The notes beneath the pieces were generated by a model. That model was not told the origin of the DNA. It saw nothing but the letters and a program-made list of their open reading frames with translations, and searched no databases. The position numbers and the translations under genes are program-made. From the NCBI RefSeq assembly GCF_003461245.1, contig NZ_QTWS01000043.1:1-15126 (forward strand): a stretch of DNA of 15,126 nucleotides, in the 5' to 3' direction. This DNA comes from Blautia sp. AF19-10LB. Its GTDB lineage: Bacteria; Bacillota; Clostridia; Lachnospirales; Lachnospiraceae. Position 1 is the first letter of the stretch; each line of letters opens with the position of its first letter. This document shows, in pieces, positions 1-7,263 of the stretch.

Positions 1-80
1 CTCAACCTGTTTCTGGGCAAACGCCAAATCAGCTTGCCTATGATAACTTAATGACATTGTGCTTTTGCAGGGTTTTGCTA

Positions 81-116
81 TTGTTGGAACCGCTTTTCTG
101 ATATAATAAATATCAG
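81..116 (+). promoter_or_regulatory. Putative transposase promoter with overlapping inverted repeat
   Basis: A TATAAT hexamer is at 102-107. The only nearby -35-like sequence, TTGTTG at 81-86, is spaced 15 bp and is weak. A perfect 7-bp inverted repeat (CTGATAT at 98-104, ATATCAG at 110-116, 5-nt loop) spans the -10. It could be an operator or an RNA hairpin at the 5' end of the message. The purine-rich AGAAGGG at 115-121 follows. The rest of 1-97 shows no gene, and I could not define the IS end there. Confidence 0.4.
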
Positions 117-132
117 AAGGGCGGTGTTTTTT

Positions 133-1614
133 ATGATGACGAAAAATGCAGATAAAAAAAGAGAACAAATGATGATGTTTTCCATGGATGACATGGTACC
201 TCAAAACCATATGCTGCGATTGATTGATAAAGCAATCAATTGGAACTTTATTTATGATCTGGTTGAAGAAAAATACTGTCCGGATAACGGCCGTCCCAGT
301 ATGGATCCCGTTATGCTGATAAAGATACCATTCATTCAGTATCTCTATGGAATAAAAAGCATGCGGCAGACCATGAAAGAGATCGAGGTAAACGTTGCAT
401 ACCGCTGGTTTCTTGGACTGGACATGCTAGATCCGATACCTCATTTTTCTATATTTGGAAAGAATTATACCCGCCGTTTCAAAGACACAGACCTTTTTGA
501 GCAGATCTTTTCAAAGATATTGGAAGACTGTATGAAATATAATCTTGTAAATACAGGACAGATCTTCGTGGATGCAACACATGTAAAAGCCTGTGCAAAC
601 AGTAAAAAAATGCGGAAAAGAGTTGCACATGAACAGGCGCTCTGGTATGAAGAAGAATTAAATAAAGAGATTGAAAAAGACCGCCTGGCACATGGAAAGA
701 AACCATTAAAGAAAAAAGATGATAATCAGCCACCGGCATCCGGTGGAAATGGAAACAATAAAGATTCCAAAGAAGAGAAAATTCCTGAAGATGTAAAAAC
801 GCAGAAATGCAGTACCAGTGATCCGGAAAGTGGATGGTTTCGAAAAGGAGAACATAAACATGTTTTTGCATATGCAGTAGAAACTGCCTGTGATAAATAT
901 GGCTGGATCCTTGGATATACAGTACATCCTGGTAATGAGCATGACAGTCGTACTTTTAAAGCATTATACGATAAGATATCTAAACTGAATCCGCAGATGG
1001 TAGTTGCAGATGCAGGATATAAAACTCCGGCAATCGCCCATCAGCTGTTGGAAGATGGAATCCAACCACTTTTTCCGTATACCCGTCCCAAGACCAAAGA
1101 AGACTTTTTCGGAAAACACGAATTCGCATATGATGAATACTATGATTGTTATATATGTCCGGGAGCACATATATTGCCATACAGTACAACAAACAGAAGT
1201 GGATATAAAGAGTATAAAAGCTGCGGTGAACATTGTGCTGAATGCCAATATCTTTCAAAATGCACAGAAAGCAAGGATCATATAAAACTGATCACACGTC
1301 ATGTATGGGAAGAATATATGGAAGTGGCAGAAGACATTCGGCACACGATAGGAAACAGACAGATCTATCAGTTAAGAAAAGAAACCATAGAGAGGATATT
1401 CGGTACAGCGAAAGAACAACATGGATTTCGATATACGCAGTATGTAGGAAAGGCGCGGATGGAAATGAAAGCCGGGCTTACCTTCGCATGCATGAATCTG
1501 AAAAAACTGGCAAAAATTCTGGAAAAACGAGGCTGGAATACAGCCAGATTTTTGTTGATTTTGAAAAAAATAAAAAGAAAAGAAGTTTTAAAAGAAAAAT
1601 GGTGCTGGGCATAA
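133..1614 (+). CDS. IS1182-family DDE transposase
   Basis: Transposase of an insertion sequence: it cuts and joins the element's ends by DDE chemistry. The protein is 493 aa from ATG 133. A GTG at 124 would add three residues; the purine-rich AGAAGGG (115-121) is close to the GTG and rather far from the ATG, so the start is uncertain. The N-terminal DUF772-like region carries the GRPSMDPVML motif near residue 55. Candidate catalytic acids are D147 (IFVDATH), D293 (VVADAGY) and E420 (ETIERIFG, before the HGFRY block), counted from ATG 133. A Lys/Glu-rich insert lies at about residues 165-225, and a Cys cluster (CGEHCAEC) near residue 365 fits this family. The frame is open and full length, so the element may still be active. 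I found no convincing terminal inverted repeats, so the IS boundaries are not called. Confidence 0.9.
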   Translation: MMTKNADKKREQMMMFSMDDMVPQNHMLRLIDKAINWNFIYDLVEEKYCPDNGRPSMDPVMLIKIPFIQYLYGIKSMRQTMKEIEVNVAYRWFLGLDMLDPIPHFSIFGKNYTRRFKDTDLFEQIFSKILEDCMKYNLVNTGQIFVDATHVKACANSKKMRKRVAHEQALWYEEELNKEIEKDRLAHGKKPLKKKDDNQPPASGGNGNNKDSKEEKIPEDVKTQKCSTSDPESGWFRKGEHKHVFAYAVETACDKYGWILGYTVHPGNEHDSRTFKALYDKISKLNPQMVVADAGYKTPAIAHQLLEDGIQPLFPYTRPKTKEDFFGKHEFAYDEYYDCYICPGAHILPYSTTNRSGYKEYKSCGEHCAECQYLSKCTESKDHIKLITRHVWEEYMEVAEDIRHTIGNRQIYQLRKETIERIFGTAKEQHGFRYTQYVGKARMEMKAGLTFACMNLKKLAKILEKRGWNTARFLLILKKIKRKEVLKEKWCWA

Positions 1615-1626
1615 CACCCAACACCA
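1600..1626 (-). terminator. Hairpin terminator for the minus-strand operon
   Basis: TGGTGcTGGG (1600-1609) pairs with CCCAaCACCA (1617-1626) around a 7-nt loop, with one mismatch. Read on the minus strand it is followed by ATTTTTCTTTT, a good U tract. It would stop transcription arriving from the secreted-protein operon. It overlaps the last codons and stop of the transposase gene. Confidence 0.6.
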
Positions 1627-1644
1627 AGTTTGTCTACAGTCTGT

Positions 1645-1676
1645 AACAACCACCGTTTCAACCGGTGGTTGTTTAT
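1645..1676 (+). terminator. Intergenic hairpin, probable terminator of the transposase gene
   Basis: AACAACCACCG (1645-1655) and CGGTGGTTGTT (1663-1673) form a perfect 11-bp stem with a 7-nt loop, followed by a short T-rich tail (TTTAT). It lies between the convergent transposase and secreted-protein genes and may work in both directions. Confidence 0.6.
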
Positions 1677-1686
1677 CAGCTCACCT

Positions 1687-3768
1687 TCAGATTCCCAGAA
1701 CAGCAGATATCTTAATCTCTTTTTCCGTTTCACTGAGATCAAAATCTCCACTATCTTCCACAGTCATATGTACCTCATACAGTACGTCTTCGGATAATGT
1801 ATCCGGTGTTTCACCATCTTCTGTCTGAATATGCCAATTCTCTGCCGGAACTTCTTTCAAGGTACCATCTGTACCATATGCATACAGCTTCAGAGAACCT
1901 GTTTCCCCGGAGATTCCTTTCATACGTATTGCAACGGTTGTATTCGGATGTACGTTCTCAATTGTGATCGTATTCAGCCATCCTTCCACATCTCCCTGTC
2001 CACCGTCTGCCGCAAATTTCTCCTGACTTAACACATTGCGCATTGCCTGATCCAGATCAACCTTACGATAAGGCATTTCCGGCAGATAAACAAACCTGTC
2101 CTGAAGCCTCAGAAGTTCCAGATAACCGGTCGGACAGTAAAGTGAATTTCCGCTGTTTCCAGCATACATTCCAATAGCCATATTGTTGTATCCCGGTTTG
2201 TCAGAAATATCCATGGTAAATGCAGTCTCGCCTGTCTCAAAATCAAGCATAATATACTGCCACATACCAGTTTCCATATCCTGAACATATCCGTAAATAT
2301 ATCCTGTTGCAGTGGACAGCTTCATCATGGAAGTGTCAGACAGATCACTTCTGCACCAGATACTCTTCATCTCATATCCGTCCTCCGTCTTAACTGTATC
2401 CACACGTTCTATACCCGGTGCGATCATTTTATTGCCCTGTCTCAGCCAGCCCACATCATAAATATTCTCATAGCTTTGTATTGAGGAATCATTATCTGCT
2501 TCTCCAAGCTTCGCACTTCCTGCACCAAACCAGTTACATACGATCGTGCTTACTGTTCCCTCTCCATCATCATATACAATTGCAGAATTTTCCACAGACA
2601 CCTGTGTACCTTCCGGAAGCTCATCTATAACAGGCATACTCGCAACCTGTTCTCCTGTTTTCATATCCACCGCAATAAGATTTACCGGATCCTGATTATC
2701 TGTAAACATAACCAGATCTTTGGTTAGAGACGGGGAACATCCACCTCCCCATGCAAGACCGCCACCTGTCGTCTCATCGCCTTCTTTGCTTTCCTTGGCA
2801 CCCACACTTTTATAGGAAGTTTCCCAGACTTTTTTTACACCATTATCCGCCTGGAGCAGATAACACTTCAGATTTGTCAGAATGACCGCACCCTCCTTAG
2901 ATGCCGCAATACCATTCTCTGCACCCTCTCCCGGTTCCAGTTCATATACAAACACTGCATCTGACAGATCCACATCTTCTCCATTCAAGATCTTATCGAT
3001 AGCTGCACGTGAAACATAGCCAAAGGTTCCCTGCTGTTTTCTGTCAGGATAAATGCGGAAGCCTCCTGTTGCAAACCAGAGATTTCCCTCATAATCAAAA
3101 ACTACAGATAACAGATTCTGATCCAGTGTTTTTCCAAGTGCAGCCTCTGCTGCCGCTTTAATATCAATATCCAGCACTTTCTCAAATTCCGGAAGTACAT
3201 TTCCCTCCTCATCTGTAGCCTTAAGCATAAGTACCCGATTATCGTTCGTCGGACACACAATGCGATTGCTCTCATCTACAAAAGAATATGAACTCTGTAT
3301 CAGATAGCTTCCATTGTCATGCTGTTTTGGTGAAAAATAGCCCAAGGTCTGTGCCTCATCTGCATTAATATCACGGATCGCCAGGCCACCCAGAAGCGGA
3401 ACCACAGAATGTCCATAGGAATCAAAAAAGACTGCCGGGGAAGCATTGGGATTAACTTTTTCATAAGAAACATTGATCTCAGAATAAATATCAACAGGCA
3501 ATACCTCATCTGTTGAATCTGTATTATAGCAGTCATGATGAATATTGGAATCACTTGCTGCCATATAAGGATTCACATCCATAACCTTCGGTGTAAGTGT
3601 CTTTATAGGCAGTTCTGATGTCTGACCTGCATTTTCCTCTGTCTGTGTTTCTTCTACCTGTGTTTCTTCTACCTGTGTTTCCTCTGCACGTACCATATTT
3701 ATTGACGGTTCAGATGTTGTAGCTGCTATAAAAGCGATCATTGCAAGAATTAAAGCTCTTTTCTTCAT
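1687..3768 (-). CDS. Secreted protein, probable beta-propeller (function unknown)
   Basis: The protein is 693 aa with a Sec-type signal peptide: MKKR followed by a hydrophobic stretch, with likely cleavage after VRA near residue 28. No lipobox or LPXTG anchor is seen, so it is probably secreted or loosely wall-bound. The mature N-terminus starts with a tandem EETQV repeat (15-bp DNA repeats at 3646-3675 plus a degraded third copy to 3690), probably a flexible linker. The remainder has recurring strands of the type VVFDYEGNLWFATGG and NLIAVDMKTGEQVASMPV, as in PQQ-like or quinoprotein-type propellers. The C-terminal 120 residues may be a separate beta domain. I recognise no catalytic motif. 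The start is supported by AGGAGG 8 nt upstream. It follows the degenerate-receiver gene by 27 nt and is probably its operon partner, facing a LytTR two-component system that may control it. Confidence 0.75.
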   Translation of the reverse strand: MKKRALILAMIAFIAATTSEPSINMVRAEETQVEETQVEETQTEENAGQTSELPIKTLTPKVMDVNPYMAASDSNIHHDCYNTDSTDEVLPVDIYSEINVSYEKVNPNASPAVFFDSYGHSVVPLLGGLAIRDINADEAQTLGYFSPKQHDNGSYLIQSSYSFVDESNRIVCPTNDNRVLMLKATDEEGNVLPEFEKVLDIDIKAAAEAALGKTLDQNLLSVVFDYEGNLWFATGGFRIYPDRKQQGTFGYVSRAAIDKILNGEDVDLSDAVFVYELEPGEGAENGIAASKEGAVILTNLKCYLLQADNGVKKVWETSYKSVGAKESKEGDETTGGGLAWGGGCSPSLTKDLVMFTDNQDPVNLIAVDMKTGEQVASMPVIDELPEGTQVSVENSAIVYDDGEGTVSTIVCNWFGAGSAKLGEADNDSSIQSYENIYDVGWLRQGNKMIAPGIERVDTVKTEDGYEMKSIWCRSDLSDTSMMKLSTATGYIYGYVQDMETGMWQYIMLDFETGETAFTMDISDKPGYNNMAIGMYAGNSGNSLYCPTGYLELLRLQDRFVYLPEMPYRKVDLDQAMRNVLSQEKFAADGGQGDVEGWLNTITIENVHPNTTVAIRMKGISGETGSLKLYAYGTDGTLKEVPAENWHIQTEDGETPDTLSEDVLYEVHMTVEDSGDFDLSETEKEIKISAVLGI
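3646..3690 (-). repeat. 15-bp tandem repeat encoding EETQV units
   Basis: TGTTTCTTCTACCTG occurs twice exactly (3646-3660, 3661-3675), followed by a third unit, TGTTTCCTCTGCACG, with four differences. It is in frame and encodes VEETQ repeats just after the signal peptide, so copy number could vary without breaking the frame. Confidence 0.9.
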
Positions 3769-3795
3769 AATTGTTTTTCCTCCTGAGTGTTTTTG

Positions 3796-4170
3796 TCATA
3801 TTACATTTCTGTGTTCAAACCAGATGGAGAGTCCTTCTTTTATTTTCTGCTCTTCCACAGGTTTCATAAAAAAATATTCTATCCGCATCCTGAACGCATG
3901 AAGCGAAAAATCAAGATCACTGCACCAGATAATCCCACATTTCGGATACAGGGAACGGAGATGTTCTGCCGCATTCAGCCCGGACACACCTGGCAATGCA
4001 AGAAACACCACTGCCGGTACTGTTTTTCGTGTCCGCCCCAAAAACCGTTCCTGATCCTGATAGATTTCAATCAATGGAAAAACATTCTTTTCTGTACAGT
4101 AATTTCTGATGTATTCCGCACAGTTCTGTCCTTCCTGTTCCTGATCAGTCAATATGGCAATACAATACAC
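3796..4170 (-). CDS. Degenerate response-regulator receiver-like protein
   Basis: A 124-aa single-domain protein with the layout of a LytTR-type receiver domain but no DNA-binding domain. The beta-3 strand reads VVFLALPGVSGL where active receivers have FLDIxMPGxSG, so the phospho-accepting Asp is replaced by Ala58 and the loop is shorter. The usual acidic pair near the N-terminus is reduced to a single Asp (ILTDQ). The alpha-4/beta-5 end keeps the family pattern, AFRMRIEYFFMKPV, with Lys103 in the conserved KP. The start is GTG at 4170, supported by AGGAGG at the right distance. It is first in a two-gene operon with the secreted protein. Phosphorylation at the normal site looks impossible; it may be a partner or decoy of the neighbouring regulator. 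That role is inference. Confidence 0.75.
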   Translation of the reverse strand: MYCIAILTDQEQEGQNCAEYIRNYCTEKNVFPLIEIYQDQERFLGRTRKTVPAVVFLALPGVSGLNAAEHLRSLYPKCGIIWCSDLDFSLHAFRMRIEYFFMKPVEEQKIKEGLSIWFEHRNVI

Positions 4171-4215
4171 GACATCCCTCCTCTTCCATTTGATGTACTC
4201 CCATTTGTTATCCTC

Positions 4216-4243
4216 ATTATAAAAAAGTCAGAAATTTTTTCAA
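4216..4243 (-). promoter_or_regulatory. Sigma-A promoter of the receiver-like/secreted-protein operon
   Basis: On the minus strand, TTGAAA (4243-4238) and TATAAT (4221-4216) are separated by 16 bp, predicting a start near 4209, about 39 nt before the GTG at 4170. The two 9-bp direct repeats lie just upstream of the -35. Confidence 0.7.
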
Positions 4244-4246
4244 TAA

Positions 4247-4278
4247 TTCTGTCACGAAACGACAGAAAATGACACGAA
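4247..4278. promoter_or_regulatory. Putative LytTR operator: 9-bp direct repeats plus inverted repeat
   Basis: TGTCACGAA (4250-4258) and TGACACGAA (4270-4278) are direct repeats differing at one base with a 20-bp period, about two helical turns. LytTR regulators bind paired direct repeats with roughly this spacing. A perfect 7-bp inverted repeat, TTCTGTC/GACAGAA (4247-4253, 4261-4267), overlaps them. The site lies just upstream of the minus promoter -35 and of the plus promoter, so one regulator could act on both operons. Binding by the adjacent regulator is inferred. Confidence 0.5.
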
Positions 4279-4302
4279 TTGTAAATCTATGGTATTGTTT
4301 TG

Positions 4303-4311
4303 TGATATACT
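4303..4311 (+). promoter_or_regulatory. Extended -10 promoter of the LytTR regulator-kinase operon
   Basis: TGA-TATACT at 4303-4311 is an extended -10 (TGn plus TATACT). No good -35 is present at 17 bp, which fits an activator-dependent promoter. The putative LytTR repeats end 24 bp upstream. Confidence 0.5.
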
Positions 4312-4354
4312 TATAGCAGAATTTTATAAACATATAAATAAAGGAAGATTTACT

Positions 4355-5071
4355 ATGAGAATTGCAATTGTTGATGATATTTCAGAAGAACGGACACTGC
4401 TTCGCAACAGACTGGAATCTCAATTTTCCAGGCGCAATGTCCACATAGATATATTTGAATATGAAAATGGAGAAACTTTCCTCACTGCGGCAAAGGAATG
4501 TCCTTTCACTGTAGTGTTTCTGGATATTTATATGAATGGTTCTAACGGAATTGATACAGCAAAAGAACTTCGCAGATCAGATACTGACTGTCTGCTGATC
4601 TTTACAACAACTTCCACTGACCATGCATTAGAAGGATTTCAGGTCCGGGCTCTCCACTATCTTGTAAAACCCTACAGTGAAAATGATATTTCCGTACTGG
4701 CAGATGAAATCCTTTCCCGCATCCCGGATTCCGGGAAATACATAGATGTAAAGGTAAACGGCAGTAATATTCAGATTCCCTTCCGGAAAATAATCTACGC
4801 AGAGCATTTTTCCCACATGATCCACATCCACACTGCCGGTGAAAGGGAATTGGTCACCCGACAGTCCTTTGACTCCTTCATAACCTCCCTGAAAATGGAC
4901 TCACGTTTCTATCAATGTAACCGGGGCGTTGTGATCAATCTGGAGCATGCCGTTGATTTTGACGGATCAGGCTTTCGCCTTGATAACGGAAGCAATGTCC
5001 CGGTCAGCAGGAAGCTTATTAAAAACGCCAGACAGACATTTATGGAATTTCTGTTCCAGAGGAGGTCCTGA
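4355..5071 (+). CDS. LytTR-family response regulator (AgrA-like)
   Basis: A 239-aa two-domain transcription regulator. The receiver spans about residues 1-120: acidic pair D7-D8 (IVDD), phospho-acceptor D57 (VVFLDIYMNGSNG), Thr/Ser in FTTTST near residue 84, and K105 (YLVKPY). The LytTR DNA-binding domain spans about residues 130-239, with the YIDV start and a QCNRGVVINLEHA segment typical of the family. The ATG at 4355 is chosen because AAGGAAG precedes it and the IVDD start then sits at the N-terminus; an upstream in-frame extension lacks a site. It is followed by the kinase gene after a 1-nt gap, so the pair is cotranscribed. Likely activated by phosphorylation from that kinase. A likely target is the divergent operon, given the repeats between them. 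Confidence 0.93.
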   Translation: MRIAIVDDISEERTLLRNRLESQFSRRNVHIDIFEYENGETFLTAAKECPFTVVFLDIYMNGSNGIDTAKELRRSDTDCLLIFTTTSTDHALEGFQVRALHYLVKPYSENDISVLADEILSRIPDSGKYIDVKVNGSNIQIPFRKIIYAEHFSHMIHIHTAGERELVTRQSFDSFITSLKMDSRFYQCNRGVVINLEHAVDFDGSGFRLDNGSNVPVSRKLIKNARQTFMEFLFQRRS

Positions 5072-5072
5072 A

Positions 5073-6392
5073 ATGACTGACATACTTTGCCCTGTACTTG
5101 AACTTTCCGTAATCATTCCCGGTATACTGCTGGCATATCTGCCTGTAAAAAGCTATCTGAGGCAGACACCGCTTAAGCTGACAGCATGGCTTCTTCCCCT
5201 TCTTCTGGGAATCTGTATTTTGGGAGGGGCAGTTTGCTGTGCCCTGCAAATTCCCACCAGATGGTTCCTGTTTCCTCTGCTGCCTGTCATTATGCTCATT
5301 TACCATAAAACATTAAAAATCTCTGTCTGGAAATCCGTCAGTATTTTTCTGGCAGTCTTCGCAGTTTTTACATGTATCAAAAGTCTGTCCCGGGCACTCA
5401 ATGCCCTTATGACTGCTGACCTGCATATTGCAGAAAACGAACTGTGGTTGCACACTGGTGCCGGAATTTTTTATAACGTCATCTGTCTGCTGTTTGTTCT
5501 GGCAGCCTGGTATCCTGCCTGCCACTATGTACAGACAATGATCGCAGACGAGAACTTTGCCCAGACCTGGTATGTATTCTGGATTCTTCCGGTGATCTTC
5601 ATAGGAATGAATCTTTTTATGATTCCTAAATACCGCAGTACTTTATATACCGGGCGGGTCCTGCAGTGTTATATTGTTTTAAGTCTTGTACTGCTCATAA
5701 TCCTGCTTCTGTTTTATGTCATGTTTCTTATGATGGCAGTCAGCCTGAACAGAAATGCCAGACTTCAGCAGGAGAACCTTTTTCTTTCTCTTCAGCAGGA
5801 AAGGTACGAGAATCTCTGCATGGCCATCGAAGAAGCAAGACAGGCCCGTCACGATGTCCGCCATCATTTTGTCCGACTGTCCGCTCTGGCAGAACAGGGT
5901 GACATGGAAAAAATTAAAGAATATCTCTCCGCTGCAACCGGAAAAATCTCTGACTTTAACCTGCATTTCTGTGAAAATCAGGCTGTTGACAGTATTTTCG
6001 GATATTATTCCGCCCTTGCAGAAAGAGAAAACATTCCTTTTCATGCAGTGGTTTCCATGCCTGCTGAGCTTTCCTTAGATGAGATTAATCTGTGCCTTGT
6101 GTTTTCCAATCTGCTGGAAAATGCCATCCAGGCAAGTGTAAAAACAGCGCCCGCCCGCAGAAAGATTAACGTGGAAGTTTATCCCCACCATAATCATCTC
6201 CTTCTGATCCATGTGGAGAATACCTTCGATGGCAAAATACAGCAAAAAAACAATATTTTCCAATCCTCCAAACGCTCCGGAAACGGCATAGGAATCGAAT
6301 CCGTCCGCCACATTACCGACAAAAATGGCGGTACCTGTGACTTTACCTATGAAGATGGTATTTTCTCCGCTAAAATAATGCTCCGGATATAA
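5073..6392 (+). CDS. AgrC-like sensor histidine kinase (GHKL type)
   Basis: A 439-aa membrane sensor kinase. About six hydrophobic segments fill residues 5-222, with the last (IVLSLVLLIILLLFYVMFLM) leading into a coiled-coil-like helix (LQQENLFLSLQQERYEN). The phospho-acceptor is H260 in QARHDVRHHF, the RHD motif of the AgrC/HPK10 group. The GHKL ATPase domain follows: N-box FSNLLENAIQAS (about 345-355) and G-box GNGIGIESV near the C-terminus. The ATG at 5073 has GAGGAGGT inside the end of the regulator gene. A peptide ligand is usual for this group, but no agrB or agrD lies in the window, so the signal is unknown. A perfect 19-bp inverted repeat covers the stop codon. Confidence 0.92.
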   Translation: MTDILCPVLELSVIIPGILLAYLPVKSYLRQTPLKLTAWLLPLLLGICILGGAVCCALQIPTRWFLFPLLPVIMLIYHKTLKISVWKSVSIFLAVFAVFTCIKSLSRALNALMTADLHIAENELWLHTGAGIFYNVICLLFVLAAWYPACHYVQTMIADENFAQTWYVFWILPVIFIGMNLFMIPKYRSTLYTGRVLQCYIVLSLVLLIILLLFYVMFLMMAVSLNRNARLQQENLFLSLQQERYENLCMAIEEARQARHDVRHHFVRLSALAEQGDMEKIKEYLSAATGKISDFNLHFCENQAVDSIFGYYSALAERENIPFHAVVSMPAELSLDEINLCLVFSNLLENAIQASVKTAPARRKINVEVYPHHNHLLLIHVENTFDGKIQQKNNIFQSSKRSGNGIGIESVRHITDKNGGTCDFTYEDGIFSAKIMLRI

Positions 6393-6418
6393 TCAGTTAC
6401 TGATTATATCCGGAGCAT
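6378..6418. terminator. Perfect 19-bp inverted repeat over the kinase stop codon
   Basis: ATGCTCCGGATATAATCAG (6378-6396) and its exact complement (6400-6418) flank a 3-nt loop. The stem is very stable and contains the stop codon (6390-6392). The plus strand has no U tract after it; the minus strand has a weak ATTATTTTAG. It may be a bidirectional terminator or an mRNA 3'-end stabiliser. Confidence 0.5.
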
Positions 6419-6447
6419 CCACGTATCAATAAAAAACACAATGACAT
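6397..6447 (-). CDS. Possible 16-aa small ORF with strong ribosome-binding site
   Basis: ATG at 6447, preceded by GGAGG seven bases upstream, opens MSLCFLLIRGCSGYNQ and then a stop. The stop lies inside the inverted repeat that ends the kinase gene. It is short, partly hydrophobic and has two Cys. No clear promoter is seen. It lies antisense just downstream of a peptide-type sensor kinase, but it has none of the AgrD layout and could be chance. Confidence 0.2.
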   Translation of the reverse strand: MSLCFLLIRGCSGYNQ

Positions 6448-6500
6448 TATTACCTCCTGCAAGTCTGATTTCTGCTTTTATTTCATTTTATTGCAATAAG

Positions 6501-6511
6501 CCCCGTCGGGG
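6501..6511. other. Small GC hairpin in the kinase-collagen intergenic region
   Basis: CCCC-GTC-GGGG at 6501-6511 is a short GC-rich hairpin between convergent genes, without a close U tract on either strand. It may be a weak terminator. The rest of 6448-6648 is AT-rich with no gene seen; a weak GGACAG/CTGTCC hairpin lies just past the collagen stop. Confidence 0.25.
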
Positions 6512-6648
6512 GATATTGATATATTCCTTTTTATACCAGACATATTCCGTTTTTATATATCTTTTTATAAAGAAAAAAACACAGTACAACAGAGATGCCC
6601 TGTCATACCATGTTTTTTAGTTATTGTGGACAGTTACTTTACTCTGTC

Positions 6649-7155
6649 CTATTCTGCCAGCAATCCTGCTGCCCGCATATTCGCAAGCAGAAGATTAAAC
6701 TGATTTACCACATCTTCCGCACTTGTCGCATTTGCGACCGCTGCTGCAGGAGTTATGGTACCTGCGGGGCCTGTGGGGCCGGTTGGACCGGTTGCTCCTA
6801 CTGGTCCATCTGCACCAACCGGACCGGTTGCACCTGGACTCCCCTGTGGCCCGGCTGGGCCTGTTGCTCCCGTCACACCAATTGGTCCCTGGATTCCCTG
6901 CGGCCCTGTTGCTCCCTGGGCTCCGGCCGGACCCTGAATTCCCTGTGGTCCCTGCAATCCGGTGGCTCCAGTTGCTCCTGTCGGCCCAGTTGCACCCGTT
7001 GGTCCCTGGACTCCCTGTAATCCCTGAGGACCCTGCGGTCCTGTTGCTCCGGGGCATCCTCTTGGTCCCATGGGACCGGTCGGACCCGGACATCCACAGT
7101 TGCAGCAGCCCTGACTCTGACAGTCAGCTTCTCTGTTTTTTCTGAAAAACTCCAT
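6649..7155 (-). CDS. Collagen-like triple-helix protein (BclA-like spore surface candidate)
   Basis: A 168-aa protein. Residues 1-20 form a charged, Cys-rich head (CCNCGC). Residues 21-134 are about 38 uninterrupted Gly-X-Y triplets rich in GPT, GAT and GPQ, with many Thr that could carry O-glycans. A short C-terminal domain (135-168) has [12 protein letters not shown] and LRAAG-like ends, resembling trimerising tails of clostridial collagen-like proteins. There is no signal peptide, as in exosporium collagens of the BclA type, which are assembled from the mother cell. The start has AGGG about 10 nt upstream. The gene is GC-rich compared with its neighbours because of Gly and Pro codons. A glycosyltransferase lies upstream on the same strand, and the promoter region has a sigma-K-like motif. 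Exosporium location is inferred. Confidence 0.85.
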   Translation of the reverse strand: MEFFRKNREADCQSQGCCNCGCPGPTGPMGPRGCPGATGPQGPQGLQGVQGPTGATGPTGATGATGLQGPQGIQGPAGAQGATGPQGIQGPIGVTGATGPAGPQGSPGATGPVGADGPVGATGPTGPTGPAGTITPAAAVANATSAEDVVNQFNLLLANMRAAGLLAE

Positions 7156-7186
7156 ATATTGATCCCTGCTAAAATATTTCTCTCTT

Positions 7187-7214
7187 TAGGATATGCACAG
7201 TCAGTCTTTCCTGT
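7187..7214 (-). promoter_or_regulatory. Possible sigma-K-like promoter of the collagen gene
   Basis: On the minus strand ACA (7214-7212), then 16 bp, then CATATCCTA (7195-7187) fits the late mother-cell sigma-K pattern (AC, 16-17 bp, CATAnnnTA) known from Bacillus and clostridia. The position, about 25-35 nt before the start codon region, is sensible. Such short motifs occur by chance, so this rests on context. Confidence 0.4.
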
Positions 7215-7263
7215 TCCCTTTACTTCAGACAACAATAGTCAGATGTACATCGGTAATCTGTAT

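Noticed and set aside
14..1622. Similar sequences CTGGGCAAACGCCAA (14-28) and CTGGGCATAACACCCAA (1606-1622) as IS ends
   Set aside because: They are in direct, not inverted, orientation, and the right copy is part of a hairpin at the transposase stop; not convincing as terminal inverted repeats.
3787..4272. Plus-strand frame of 161 codons opposite the degenerate receiver
   Set aside because: No ribosome-binding site or promoter; the opposite strand has a promoter, AGGAGG and a receiver-like fold.
6755..7145. Plus-strand Gly/Pro/Val-rich open frames opposite the collagen gene
   Set aside because: They mirror the Gly-X-Y repeats of the minus-strand gene and have no ribosome-binding site; repeat composition alone keeps the frames open.
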